Source: DASUPK01 sp963795665 (GTDB lineage Bacteria > Actinomycetota > Thermoleophilia > Solirubrobacterales > 70-9). Taken from it: DNA of 64,000 bases. Location of the stretch: NCBI GenBank assembly GCA_963795665.1, contig CAWCIP010000003.1:248001-312000 (forward strand), given 5' to 3'. Position numbers and translations under genes: made by a program. The notes below the pieces were generated by a model. It was not told the DNA's origin. It made no database searches and saw nothing but the letters and a program-made list of their open reading frames with translations. Position 1 is the stretch's first letter; each line of letters starts with the position of its first letter. Shown here one piece after another: positions 36,344 to 44,039 of this stretch.

Positions 36344-36706
36344 ATGGACTACGGGGAGCCGAGCTCCTACTTGGCGGTCAAGGAGGGGTGCGCCGTGGTG
36401 AGCTCGGATGGAGAGGAGGTCGGCACCGTGCAGCACGTCCTCGCCGACGAGGAGGAGGACATCTTCGACGGCATCGTCATCGACACCCAAGTTGGGCCGG
36501 GCGGCCTGCACTTCGTGGACGCTCCTCAGGTCAGCGAGTGCTTCGAACGCGCGGTCCTGCTCGCGGTCCCGGCGGATGAGGTTTCGCAGCTGCCGAAGCC
36601 GGCTCCGAATCCCGCCGTCATGGAGAACCACGGAGTCGAGGATTCCGAGAGCGCGCTACAGGCGAAGCTCCACCGGGCCTGGGACCGGATCTCAGGGAAT
36701 ACCTGA
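36344..36706 (+). CDS. PRC-barrel-like small protein
   Basis: 120 residues beginning MDYGEPSSYLAVKEGCAVVSSDGEEVGTVQHVLADEEEDIFDGIVIDT, a beta-rich segment of the PRC-barrel/DUF2171 type in which a surface 'DGEEVGTV' turn is conserved, followed by a predicted helix (ESALQAKLHRAWDRIS). Such proteins are stress-associated in actinobacteria; the molecular role is unknown. A TATTGT six bases before the ATG would fit a leaderless -10. Repeat R1 begins 36 bases after its stop. Confidence 0.7.
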   Translation: MDYGEPSSYLAVKEGCAVVSSDGEEVGTVQHVLADEEEDIFDGIVIDTQVGPGGLHFVDAPQVSECFERAVLLAVPADEVSQLPKPAPNPAVMENHGVEDSESALQAKLHRAWDRISGNT

Positions 36707-36741
36707 GCGCCGCCCTTCACCGCTTAGAGGTGTGATGCAAA

Positions 36742-36767
36742 GTGCCGCTTCTCGTCCAAAGCGGCAC
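36742..36767. repeat. Island palindromic repeat, copy R1 (second arm only)
   Basis: GTGCCGCTT, loop CTCGTCCA, AAGCGGCAC: a perfect nine-base stem with the family's invariant loop. A decayed first arm (ATGCAAAG) precedes it. It lies downstream of the PRC-barrel-like gene, so it could also act as a hairpin terminator, although no T-run follows. Confidence 0.85.
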
Positions 36768-36913
36768 TCTCGGCTGATCTCTGCCGACTCGCCTGAGGCT
36801 CCTGCTTTCACGCGGGAGGGGGCGTCTGTCGCTGACGAGCGCATCCTTTTTCCGGAGGCCGTGTTCCTCATATAAGCAAGGCAATCGTCATCGAGGCAAG
36901 GGAGTGGAGTGAT

Positions 36914-37654
36914 ATGCGTAACCGCAAGTATCTGATCGGCGCCTTGGTGGGCGTGATCGGGGCGTTGGCCTTCTCTGGCGTCGCCTCGGCAGCTCCCATC
37001 TCGCAGTCGCTGGAGACCACAGTGACGCCGGCGAAGCAGGACAAGAAGGTGTTCGGCGGTGCCTCGCTGCACAACATCATCGGCACCACGATCGACAACC
37101 CCGCCACGACGCAGTCGCCGCAGCAGACCGTGTTCACGATCGACCGGAACGTGAAGTTCGTGAACGGCAACGTCCCGCCCTGTCCGCTGAGCGCGGTCCA
37201 GGGCAAGTTCACCGCCCAGGCGCAGGCGGCCTGCCCGCAGAGCATCACCGGCGGGGGAAGCGTCGAGGTCAACGGCGGCGCCGTGAAGGGGACGGTGACG
37301 ACCTTCAGCGGCGGCCCGAAGACGATCTACGTGCAGACCGACATCGGTCCTGGCGCGACGACTCTCACGATCATCGGAACCATCTTCCACCGGACGCTGA
37401 CGTTCAGCAACATCCCGAACACGCCCGGCCTGATCCTGACCAAGTTCGACGTCACGTTCAACAAGCGCAAGACGGGCAAGATGAAGGTCAAGGTCAATGG
37501 CAAGAAGAAGAAGGTGCCGACCTACTACTTCATGGCGCGCTGCAAGGCAAAGGCCTGGACGACCACTGAGGTGACGACCTTCTACAGCGGCGAGGTCCTC
37601 AGGGCGACGTCGACCGAGAAGTGCAAGAAGAAGGGGTCCAAGAAGAAGAAGTAG
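36914..37654 (+). CDS. Secreted protein of unknown function
   Basis: 246 residues with a clear signal peptide (KYLIGALVGVIGALAFSGVASA, cleavage after ASA). The mature part is beta-rich with repeated Thr/Gly strands (TTLTIIGTIFHRTLTF, KFDVTFNKRKTGKMKVKVNG), three or four cysteines and a strongly basic C-terminus (KCKKKGSKKKK). Similar secreted proteins are common in Solirubrobacterales, but I do not recognise a named family. GGGAGTGGAGTGAT precedes the ATG, and TATAAG about 40 bases upstream is a possible -10 element. A strong hairpin follows the stop. Confidence 0.75.
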   Translation: MRNRKYLIGALVGVIGALAFSGVASAAPISQSLETTVTPAKQDKKVFGGASLHNIIGTTIDNPATTQSPQQTVFTIDRNVKFVNGNVPPCPLSAVQGKFTAQAQAACPQSITGGGSVEVNGGAVKGTVTTFSGGPKTIYVQTDIGPGATTLTIIGTIFHRTLTFSNIPNTPGLILTKFDVTFNKRKTGKMKVKVNGKKKKVPTYYFMARCKAKAWTTTEVTTFYSGEVLRATSTEKCKKKGSKKKK

Positions 37655-37682
37655 CTCTTTGGAACTCCTTTTCCGTGAACGC

Positions 37683-37713
37683 GGGTGTCTCGGCCGCTGG
37701 AGTCGAGACACCC
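37683..37713 (+). terminator. Hairpin after secreted-protein gene
   Basis: GGGTGTCTCG pairs perfectly with CGAGACACCC across an eleven-base loop, 28 bases after the stop at 37654. It lacks a long T-run, but its position and ten-base stem suit a terminator. Confidence 0.6.
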
Positions 37714-37804
37714 CGAACAGCTGTTTTGGACGACGGGCAGTAGCCGGGCTCATCGGTCTCGTCGGTTCCGCTTCGCGCGAAAAGCAGGCGCCTCCCTGTG
37801 GAGT

Positions 37805-37850
37805 GCTGCTTTCCATGCAAAGCGGATAGCCGCTTCTCGTCCAAAGCAGC
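37805..37850. repeat. Island palindromic repeat, copy R2 (complete)
   Basis: First arm GCTTTCCATGCAAAGC at 37808-37823, spacer, then second arm CCGCTT-CTCGTCCA-AAGCAG. The outer GCTGCTTT also pairs with the final AAAGCAGC, so the element can fold as two hairpins or one long one. Decayed inverted pieces lie just upstream. Confidence 0.9.
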
Positions 37851-38107
37851 GGTTTCGACGCCCGAACTGACCGGCGTGGGTTCTGTGTGCCCCCAGAGGC
37901 GTGTCGCGTGCTAGCGATAAACCGAATCGTTTCCAAGCTATAGGCGACGGCGCTCGAAGGAGGAGCCCTTGGTGTTGCCGGGGAGTGTTAGCGTCGCCCC
38001 ACGTCCTCGAGCTTGTTGGCAGCCTGTGAAATCCAAAGCAGAGCCGGCGTGAAGATGGGTGGTCGCGAGGGCTTGGCTCCCACCGGCTCGACGACAAGGA
38101 GGTCGAG

Positions 38108-38579
38108 ATGAAGCGGGTAATCGCCGCCGCGCTCCTGGTGGCCGCGGCTGTGCTCGCGGTCGCGGTCAACTCAAGCGCGGGCAAGGGCAAGGGACACCAT
38201 GCCGCTGGTAAGGCGATCACGGTGGTCGAACACGCGGACACCGATGCAGTCACCAACGAGAGACCCCAACAACGACATCGTCGGCAACGTTCTCATATTC
38301 GGGAACGATGTCTTCAAAGCGGCCGACACGCACAAGGTCGGTACCGACCAGGGATCCTGTATCCGCATCGTCGTGGGCAGCTCCTGGGAGTGCACGTGGA
38401 CGACGTTCCTGCCATCCGGTCAGATCACCGTCGAAGGCCCGTTCAGCGACACGGGTAACACGGTGCTTGCGATCACTGGCGGGACGGGCGCGTACCGCAA
38501 CGCTCGCGGCGAGATGGAGCTCAAGTACCACAATCCGCAAGGTACGAAGTTCGACTTCGTCTTCCACGTGATCGGCTGA
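38108..38579 (+). CDS. Secreted allene-oxide-cyclase/dirigent-like barrel protein, one frameshift
   Basis: About 156 residues after removing one base near 38262. Signal peptide MKRVIAAALLVAAAVLAVAV, then ITVVEHADTDAVTNE continuing in the second frame as DPNNDIVGNVLIFGNDVFKA, CTWTTFLPSGQITVEGPF and ITGGTGAYRNARGEMELKYH. The last block is typical of the allene-oxide-cyclase-barrel proteins (dirigent superfamily) secreted by actinobacteria; their role is unclear. AAGGAGG precedes the ATG by six bases. Everything except the single extra base looks intact. Confidence 0.75.
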
Positions 38580-38667
38580 GCGTCACAGAGCGCCGGGCTC
38601 GCCGACGGGATCGGGCTCGGCGCCCCCGAGTTTCGGCGGTTCCTCGCCATCTCGGGCGGAGCCGTCG

Positions 38668-38717
38668 ACCGCTCCTTTCCATGCAAAGCAGAACCGCTGC
38701 TTTTCGTCCAAAGCGGT
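38668..38717. repeat. Island palindromic repeat, copy R3
   Basis: TTTCCATGCAAAGCA (first arm, slightly changed at its left end to CTCCTTT) followed by CCGCTGCTTTTCGTCCAAAG and CGGT. It lies between the secreted barrel protein and a SnoaL gene. Confidence 0.85.
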
Positions 38718-38780
38718 GGTTGGTAGCTGCGCCGCAGCCACCGCCCGGCCTGTGCCGCGCAGCGGCATACTGAGCACCGG

Positions 38781-39212
38781 ATGGCCCGCGAGAACATCCA
38801 GATCGTCCGGGACTACTTCGACCACCTCGATCAGCTGTTGGCTCAGTACTGGGCCAACCCTGTGCCGCTCAGCGAATACCCGCTGGTCGAGGAGGCGTTC
38901 ATCGCGGTCTCTCCTGACGCCGAATGGAAGCCTCCCTTCATGAGGGAGGCCGTTCGTGGAAAAGATGCATGGCTGGCCCTTGTCACCGCCTGGCTGGAAG
39001 CTGCCGACGATTGGCGGATATCGGTCGAAGACGTCTCCGACCTGGGTGACGAACAGGTTCTCTGCATCTCGCAGAACTCGATCCGCGGAAAGGACAGCGG
39101 CGTTCCGGTGCACCAGCGCATCTTCACGGTCGTCACCGTTCAGGAGGCTCAGATCGTGTTGATCAGGGACTTCACGGAGCGCCAGGAGGCCATTGCGGCG
39201 GCGGCAAGCTGA
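38781..39212 (+). CDS. SnoaL/NTF2-like protein A
   Basis: 143 residues with the SnoaL/NTF2-like opening MARENIQIVRDYFDHLDQLL, a central beta region (WKPPFMREAVRGKDAWLALV) and strands VLCISQNSIRGKDSG and IFTVVTVQEAQIVLIRDFTERQEAIAAA. The cone-shaped fold usually makes a ligand pocket; members range from polyketide cyclases to proteins of unknown role. CATACT lies exactly nine bases before the ATG, the same arrangement as in the other SnoaL genes here, and there is no ribosome site: a leaderless message is likely. Confidence 0.82.
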   Translation: MARENIQIVRDYFDHLDQLLAQYWANPVPLSEYPLVEEAFIAVSPDAEWKPPFMREAVRGKDAWLALVTAWLEAADDWRISVEDVSDLGDEQVLCISQNSIRGKDSGVPVHQRIFTVVTVQEAQIVLIRDFTERQEAIAAAAS

Positions 39213-39283
39213 GTGGTGTGTCAGGGGCTGTAGTTGAGGACGGATCGGAGTAGGGTCGCCCTCTCGACTACATGGAGGTAGTT

Positions 39284-39562
39284 ATGCATATCGTCGTGGA
39301 GCACCGGATCATCGATCTGGACAAGTTCTCCTCAATGGACGCCGCAGAGGTCGCCGGAGGGGGAGGGCCCGGTTTCAAGTTGCGGCAGTTCCTCTCGCCC
39401 CAGGACGGGTCGGTGGCAACCTGCCTGTGGGAGGCGGACTCGACCGATTCGCTCCGTGAGTGGCTTGACCCGGCTACCGCCGGCGTGACTGAGAACACCT
39501 ACATCGAGGTTGACGAGGAAAACGCGATCGGCCTTCCCGCCGCAGCTGCCGCAGGCGCGTAG
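39284..39562 (+). CDS. Small alpha/beta protein of unknown function
   Basis: 92 residues: MHIVVEHRIIDLDKFSSMDAAEVAGGG, FLSPQDGSVATCLWEADSTDSLREWLDPATAGV, ENTYIEVDEENAIGLPA. The strand-helix-strand layout and 'CLWEA' core look like a ferredoxin-like dimeric fold seen in small actinobacterial unknowns. I choose the ATG at 39284, with GGAGG five bases upstream, over the ATG at 39272. The gene is followed by convergent SnoaL protein B with repeat R4 between. Confidence 0.7.
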   Translation: MHIVVEHRIIDLDKFSSMDAAEVAGGGGPGFKLRQFLSPQDGSVATCLWEADSTDSLREWLDPATAGVTENTYIEVDEENAIGLPAAAAAGA

Positions 39563-39668
39563 TACGGCGGCTGAGCGGCACTCGTAGCTCAAGCTTCCGC
39601 TTTTCCTGGCTGGCAGAAGTCAGTCCGCTTACGGGCGGCCCGGCATCGCAGGCTTTGATTGGGAGAGT

Positions 39669-39716
39669 GCTGCTTTCCATGCAAAGCGGATAGCCGCTTC
39701 TCGTCCAAAGCGGCTA
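39669..39716. repeat. Island palindromic repeat, copy R4 (complete)
   Basis: First arm GCTTTCCATGCAAAGC at 39672-39687; second arm TAGCCGCTT, loop CTCGTCCA, AAGCGGCTA, a perfect nine-base stem. The end of the second arm contains the stop codon of SnoaL protein B (minus strand), so the hairpin forms exactly at that gene's 3' end. Confidence 0.92.
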
Positions 39717-40190
39717 CTCCGACAGCCTGGCGGCTTCGAGGGCCTCGGCCTCGGTTCCGAAGACCCTGGCCTCGGCGATCTTGCCGTCCCGAACGGTCCG
39801 TATCTCGAAGGTACGCATCTCGACCGGGATACCGCCCCGACCCGTGGCGCGAACATCGACCGGCGTCAGTACCCACTGGCCCAGGTCGCGGTACTCGACC
39901 ACCCGGTAGACGTAGCTCTCCCAGGCGTCAACCCAATCGGTGGCCCACAAACGATGAAGCTCGGTCGGTCCGGTTGCCCTCCTCGGAAGCGGACCGCCCC
40001 AGGGCATCTCATGCACATACTCCGGATGGAGGTAGCGAAGGGACGGGTCCTCGGCCCACAGGTCGAGCACGGCATGTGGCTCGGGCGCCGGGCCAAGTCG
40101 GTCAACGGCTTCGCGGAAGACAGGGACAAAGTCCTTGCCGTCGTACGGTTCGAGGTGGCGCCGAACCAGCTCCACGTTCTCCTCCGACAT
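39714..40190 (-). CDS. SnoaL/NTF2-like protein B
   Basis: 158 residues: MSEENVELVRRHLEPYDGKD, then LDLWAEDPSLRYLHPEYV, VEYRDLGQWVLTPVDVRATG, the last strands EMRTFEIRTVRDGKIAEARVF and the family ending AEALEAARLSE. It is paralogous to the proteins at 41554 and 41965. The upstream region reads, on the gene strand, repeat arm, 15 bases, GATACT, nine bases, ATG. The longer open frame upstream (starting inside the repeat) is probably not translated. Ligand and role are unknown. Confidence 0.85.
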   Translation of the reverse strand: MSEENVELVRRHLEPYDGKDFVPVFREAVDRLGPAPEPHAVLDLWAEDPSLRYLHPEYVHEMPWGGPLPRRATGPTELHRLWATDWVDAWESYVYRVVEYRDLGQWVLTPVDVRATGRGGIPVEMRTFEIRTVRDGKIAEARVFGTEAEALEAARLSE

Positions 40191-40220
40191 CGCCCACGCA
40201 GTATCTCTCGGCGGAGTACT

Positions 40221-40236
40221 GCTTTCCATGCAAAGC
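40221..40236. repeat. Island repeat, first arm R5a
   Basis: GCTTTCCATGCAAAGC, perfect first arm, 15 bases upstream of the GATACT element of SnoaL gene B. Its second arm is missing here; an inverted second arm lies 85 bases further on. Confidence 0.88.
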
Positions 40237-40321
40237 GACACTCTGCGCGGCAGTGGGTCGCACTGTCGCTATCGCGTGAATGCAGAAGCCTGAACCGCCG
40301 GTGCGGCAGCCTCCGAAGTAG

Positions 40322-40341
40322 CCCTTTGGACGAGAAGCGGG
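40322..40341. repeat. Island repeat, inverted second arm R5b
   Basis: CCCTTTGGACGAGAAGCGGG is the second arm in the opposite orientation to all the other copies. It suggests an inversion or independent insertion beside R5a. Confidence 0.8.
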
Positions 40342-40438
40342 AGTCTCGCCTTTTCTTCAGGACGCGTGCAGTAGGTGTAGGGTCGATGAGTGGCGCCCGA
40401 CGCGAGCGGGCTCCACGAAGCGACGGGATGGAGGAGCG

Positions 40439-40774
40439 ATGTACGCAAGCGTGCGCAAGTACAGCGTCGACCCGGAGCGTGTCGACGAGCTCATGCACCG
40501 AGTGGACGAGAGATTCGCACCCCGGTTGGCAGAGATGCCCGGCTTCGTCGCCTACCAGGCGATCGACGCGGGGGTGGACAGAGCCGGAGAGGGTACCGTC
40601 TTCGCGGTTACGATCTGCCGCGATCGAGAGGCGGCCGACCGATCCGCCGAGATCGCGGCCGAGTTCGTGCGCGATGAGCTCGGGGACATGGGGGTCGAGC
40701 GCCTCGAAGCGGCCACCGGACCAGTCAGCGTGAACCGCGCCGGGTCCGAGGTGCTCGAGACGGCTCACGCCTAG
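40439..40774 (+). CDS. ABM-type dimeric alpha/beta-barrel protein
   Basis: 111 residues: MYASVRKYSVDPERVDELMH, RFAPRLAEMPGFVAYQAID, GTVFAVTICRDREAADRSAEIAAEFVRDEL. This is the layout of antibiotic-biosynthesis-monooxygenase-like (ferredoxin-fold) proteins: one strand, a helix, 'MPGF' and a strand with the 'F-V-I-C' core. Many are ligand-binding or of unknown function. AGGAG lies just before the ATG at 40439. Confidence 0.75.
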   Translation: MYASVRKYSVDPERVDELMHRVDERFAPRLAEMPGFVAYQAIDAGVDRAGEGTVFAVTICRDREAADRSAEIAAEFVRDELGDMGVERLEAATGPVSVNRAGSEVLETAHA

Positions 40775-41264
40775 CCACCTGGCCCCTGAACCCGGACCAC
40801 CGGGTCGCCGATCGGCACGACAAGCCCGCAGAGGCAGCTGCCACCACGATCGGCTCAAACAGATGACGCTAGGGCACGGCCAACAGCCAAAGCGCGCGAG
40901 CGCCGCGATTGGGGTGTCCTATGCGAGCCAGCCTGATTCAACGTGCGTCGAACTGTGGCTGCGCTGCCCTTGCCCGAGAACCGAGCGCCGTGTCGAAGAG
41001 CGCTCCTTTCCCTGCGAAGCGCTACTGCTTCTCGTCCAAAGCGACTACTCGCGTTCCATTTCTTGACGTAGCGAGCGCGAAAAACGGCCGCAGGACGATT
41101 ACCTGAAACTTAGGAACCGGGCGCTAAGGTGCTTGAGCGGCTCTGTGTAGCAAGGACCATCCCAGCGGGGCCTCCGCATCACTCGCTCCGCGGGTTTCCC
41201 CTCTTGCTTCCCTGCGACCCAATCCAGAGGGAACGCAATCCACTTCGATAGGAAGGAACAAGCT
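40775..41264. other. Gene-free stretch with repeat R6
   Basis: I find no supported gene in these 490 bases: the frames present lack ribosome sites and read through the repeat. The stretch holds repeat R6 at 41000-41048 and, at its end, the leader of the 58-residue gene with AGGAAGGA before its ATG. Confidence 0.55.
41000..41048. repeat. Island palindromic repeat, copy R6 (diverged)
   Basis: First arm diverged (CTTTCCCTGCGAAGC), second arm ACTGCTTCTCGTCCAAAGCG retains the invariant loop but has an imperfect stem. Confidence 0.8.
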
Positions 41265-41441
41265 ATGCCAGCGATCATCGTGCAGAGCAACGGCACCACC
41301 CAGCAAGACCTCAACGTCCTCCTCTACGAGGATGTTCAACCGGAGCACCTGGCCAGCGATCACCACGCGGCCCAACTGATCGAGCGCGTGGGATGGGCGG
41401 TTAGCGAGGCAAAGGACGCCGAGGACGTCGGGTCCAAGTAA
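41265..41441 (+). CDS. 58-residue protein of unknown function
   Basis: MPAIIVQSNGTTQQDLNVLL, then YEDVQPEHLASDHHAAQLIE and RVGWAVSEAKDAEDVGSK. The ribosome site AGGAAGGA six bases before the ATG is among the best in the island and supports coding. The composition is acidic with a predicted helix in the second half; there is no membrane segment. No family is recognised. Confidence 0.6.
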   Translation: MPAIIVQSNGTTQQDLNVLLYEDVQPEHLASDHHAAQLIERVGWAVSEAKDAEDVGSK

Positions 41442-41506
41442 GGGACTGCTTGACCAATAAGTCGCGTCGAGCGGCGGTCCCTCCGGGGGCCGTTCGCTCT
41501 AGGCAT

Positions 41507-41529
41507 GCCCGCTGTTCGTCCAAAGCGGC
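41507..41529. repeat. Island repeat, second arm R7 (diverged)
   Basis: GCCCGCTGTTCGTCCAAAGC followed by GGC; first arm lost apart from GCATGC. It lies 24 bases past the stop of SnoaL protein C. Confidence 0.75.
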
Positions 41530-41553
41530 GATTTCCTTTCCGGTCGTTCGGGC

Positions 41554-41961
41554 CTACTCCCGTAGTCCGGCGGCTTCGAGGGCTTCAGCTCGACCGTCAT
41601 ACCCGGTCATCCGCACGACCTTCCCGTCCCGAAGTGTCCATACGGCTGCGGTGCGGTGCTCTACGTCAGGGCCACCTCGCTTTGAGCGGCCACGACCGTG
41701 GCTGACGACGACCACCGAGTCGCCTGCGTCGATGAACTCCTCGGCCTCCAACGTGTAGCGCTCCCATGGCTCGAAAAACTCCCGGGTAGCGGCTTCGACT
41801 CCCTCGGGGCCACGGAAAATCTTTTCGCCCACGATCCCCTGGAACTCCGGTGCCCAGATCCACTCGACGTCCGCATCGAGGTACGGCCCAAGCGCCCAAA
41901 AGTTGCCCCGGGCCATCTCGCTAAGAATCCCCCGCAGGATCTCCACATTCTCCTGCGACAT
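41554..41961 (-). CDS. SnoaL/NTF2-like protein C
   Basis: 135 residues: MSQENVEILRGILSEMARGN, VEWIWAPEFQGIVGEKIFRGPEGVE, WERYTLEAEEFIDAGDSVVVVSHGRGRSKRG, TAAVWTLRDGKVVRMTGYDGRAEALEAAGLRE. This is a textbook member of the actinobacterial SnoaL-like family, with complete fold. Its ATG lies three bases after the stop of the broken SnoaL copy upstream, so the pair arose as a tandem duplication. Confidence 0.9.
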   Translation of the reverse strand: MSQENVEILRGILSEMARGNFWALGPYLDADVEWIWAPEFQGIVGEKIFRGPEGVEAATREFFEPWERYTLEAEEFIDAGDSVVVVSHGRGRSKRGGPDVEHRTAAVWTLRDGKVVRMTGYDGRAEALEAAGLRE

Positions 41962-41964
41962 CGC

Positions 41965-42376
41965 CTACTCCGAGAGCCCGGCGGCTTCGAGGGCCTTGGC
42001 TGGACTCTCGTCAGAGCACTCGTGCCCGTCTACCTTACCTCGCAGAGACTGAATGCGTACGGAAGTGGTACAGCCCGATCCGCTTCCACTTGCACGCGAC
42101 CTCTCTGGAGTCGCGATCACGAGAACGCTAGTCGCCACCGAGGCCGCGATCTCATCCAGATCGTACTCCTCGTGTCATCGCCACGCGCCAACCCAGGTCG
42201 CGACGAGCTCGGCCAGAAACGCCGCGCGGCCCTGAACCTGACGCCGGTATCCGCCCTGACCCTGAATATATCCGCAACACGACGTCCGGGATGCATAAGT
42301 AGAGCCAGCGCTCTCGGTCGCCCCGGAGGTACGCCTCGAACATCCGGCGCACGATCTCCACGTTCTCCTCCGACAT
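41965..42376 (-). pseudogene. Broken SnoaL/NTF2-like copy D
   Basis: The N-terminal part (MSEENVEIVRRMFEAYLRGD, VVLRIYSGSG) and the C-terminal part (EEYDLDEIAASVATSVLVIA and the ending AKALEAAGLSE) lie in different frames. They are connected through GYRRQVQGRAAFLAELVATWVGAWR, which ends in an in-frame TGA just before HEEYD. At least one frameshift and one nonsense or compensating change are needed. Its upstream region is still intact: repeat arm, 15 bases, GATACT, nine bases, ATG. Confidence 0.75.
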
Positions 42377-42406
42377 CGCCCGCGCAGTATCTCGCGGAGG
42401 GCTACG

Positions 42407-42450
42407 GCTTTCCATGCAAAGCAGAACTACTGCTTCTCGTCCAAAGCAGC
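42407..42450. repeat. Island palindromic repeat, copy R8 (complete)
   Basis: First arm GCTTTCCATGCAAAGC at 42407-42422; second arm CTGCTT, loop CTCGTCCA, AAGCAG at 42430-42449. It lies between the ELWRSDG-repeat gene (3' end) and SnoaL copy D (5' end), both on the minus strand. Confidence 0.92.
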
Positions 42451-42461
42451 TACGAGGAGTC

Positions 42462-43927
42462 CTACCCCTTCTTGCACTTCCCCTTGGCCGTCTTACACGG
42501 CTTTGGTCCGGCCCTCCACAGCTCCTGCCGTGCTGACTTGTCCTTGGCGGTGAAGAAGAGGCTCTTGCCGACCGCGGTGAGGTTCAGCGGGCTGCTGCCG
42601 CGAGGGCCGCGGCGGATGTCCCTGACGAGCTTCGTCCCCTTGCGGGTGCCGTTGCTTCGCCAGAGCTCCTCGCCGTGCTTCTTGTCGGTGCCCGCAAAGT
42701 AGAGCGTGCCATTGGCCCTGGTCAGTGCCCGGGCGGCGAACTGCCCGCCGGAGCGCTTCGCGTTGACAAGGGTTTTGACAAGGGTTGTTCCTCGCCGGGT
42801 GCCGTCGCTTCGCCACAACCCGCCCTCGCTGCTGAAGTAGATGATCCCTCTTCGATGACGCCGAGGCCGAAGATGCCGCCCTTGACGCCCTTGACAAGGG
42901 TCGTGCCGGCCTCGGTGCCGTCGCGTCCGCCATAGCTCCATTTGGAAGCTCCCGGCTGACGCGAGGAAGTACAGGGTGCCCTTGACCGTCGAAGAAGGGG
43001 CCGGGACTGTGCGCTGCCGGCGGGATTCAGGTCCTTGAGCATGGTCGTGCCCGCCTCGGTTCCGTCGCTTCGCCACAACTCGGTGCCGTGGACGCCGTCG
43101 TCGGCGGCAAAGTAGAGGGCGCCTCTGAAGCCGGTCAGGTAACTCAAGCCGGCGCCGACCCCGTTGAAGGGGAACCCCGCCTTGACAACGGCCGTTCCCA
43201 ACCTCAGTGCCGTCGCTCCGCCACAGCGCCTGAGTCGTTGCCGTCCCATGTGGAGAAGTAGAGCGTGCCGTTGACAGTCGGTCAGGGCCGTGGGGTAGCC
43301 GAAGGCGGGAAGTTGCTTGACCACGCATCGTCCCCGCCTCGGTTCCGTCGCTGCGCCAAAGCTCATGACGCGGTCGGGCAGCCGGCCGAAGAAGTAGAGG
43401 GTCCCGCCGACATTGATCAGTTCGTGGAGGTAGCTCGCCCCGAGACGCCGGGGTTCGAGGTCCTTGACCATCGTCGTCCCCGGCGCCGTGCCGTCGCTTC
43501 GCCACAGCTCGGTGCCGTGGACGCCGTCGTCGGCGCCGAAATAGAAGATGCGGTCGACAGCGGTGAACTCGTAGATGGTAGCTCCCGCCGGAGCCGGGAT
43601 TGATGTCCTTGACCATCCTCGTCCCCCGAGCCGTGCCGTCGCTTCTCCACAGCTCGAAGCCGCGGTTGCCGTCGTCGGCGCTGAGATAGAGGCTGTCGCA
43701 GACGCCGCCGAGAGAGCCCCCCGTGGTAGGACTCGTCGGGGCAGGAGCCACAGTTCGGCCCCCGCATGCTGTCGGAGCGACCGGGATTGAATGTCCTTGA
43801 CCAGCACGGCCCCCTGATGCGCGTAGCCAGGGCCCCTGAGGTCGTCAGGAGCATCCCGCACGCGGCGAGCAGCAGCGCGAGCCCGCACGCGAGGTATCGA
43901 CGGACGATGAATCGAGAGCGTCTTCAT
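42462..43927 (-). pseudogene. ELWRSDG-repeat secreted protein, multiply frameshifted
   Basis: Pieces in all three minus-strand frames assemble into one protein of tandem ~50-residue units carrying the motifs ELWRSDGTxxGTxxVKD and GTLYFxADDGxHG: GFELWRSDGTARGTRMVKDI, HGTELWRSDGTAPGTTMVKDL, ALWRSDGTEVG, HGTELWRSDGTEAGTTMLKDL, GEELWRSNGTRKGTKLVRDI. Such proteins form surface beta-propellers. The start is MKTLSIH with a likely signal or lipobox (YLACGLALLLAACG). At least eight frame changes in 1.5 kb, some insertions and some deletions, make this a pseudogene or a very poorly resolved stretch. The C-terminal ~85 residues (KTLVNAKRSGGQFAARALTR onward) are in one frame. Confidence 0.7.
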
Positions 43928-44039
43928 AGGCCTCTATCAACGCTAACCCCGCGAATCCCCATCCGGATCGGTATTGCCGACCGATCCCGCATCGTGGGGG
44001 ACCACCGATCAACAGCAATTGCCTTGGGTGCCGAGACCG

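Larger units (their letters stand above)
37655..38107. other. Gene-free stretch with terminator hairpin and repeat R2
   Basis: No coding sequence is supported here. It contains a ten-base-stem hairpin (37683-37713), a decayed inverted copy of the island repeat (37718-37740), a hairpin with altered loop (37768-37788), the full repeat R2 (37805-37850), and the promoter region of the next secreted-protein gene with AAGGAGG just before its ATG. Confidence 0.6.

Noticed and set aside
40191..40241. Longer N-terminus for SnoaL protein B beginning in the repeat (MESSTPPRDTAWA...)
   Set aside because: The same upstream bases recur before copy D as a conserved non-coding promoter block, and family homology begins at MSEENVE.
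40863..41066. Short open frames in the 40.8-41.2 kb gap
   Set aside because: No ribosome site, no homology and they run through the palindromic repeat; translations such as LLVQSDYSRSIS are repeat-derived.
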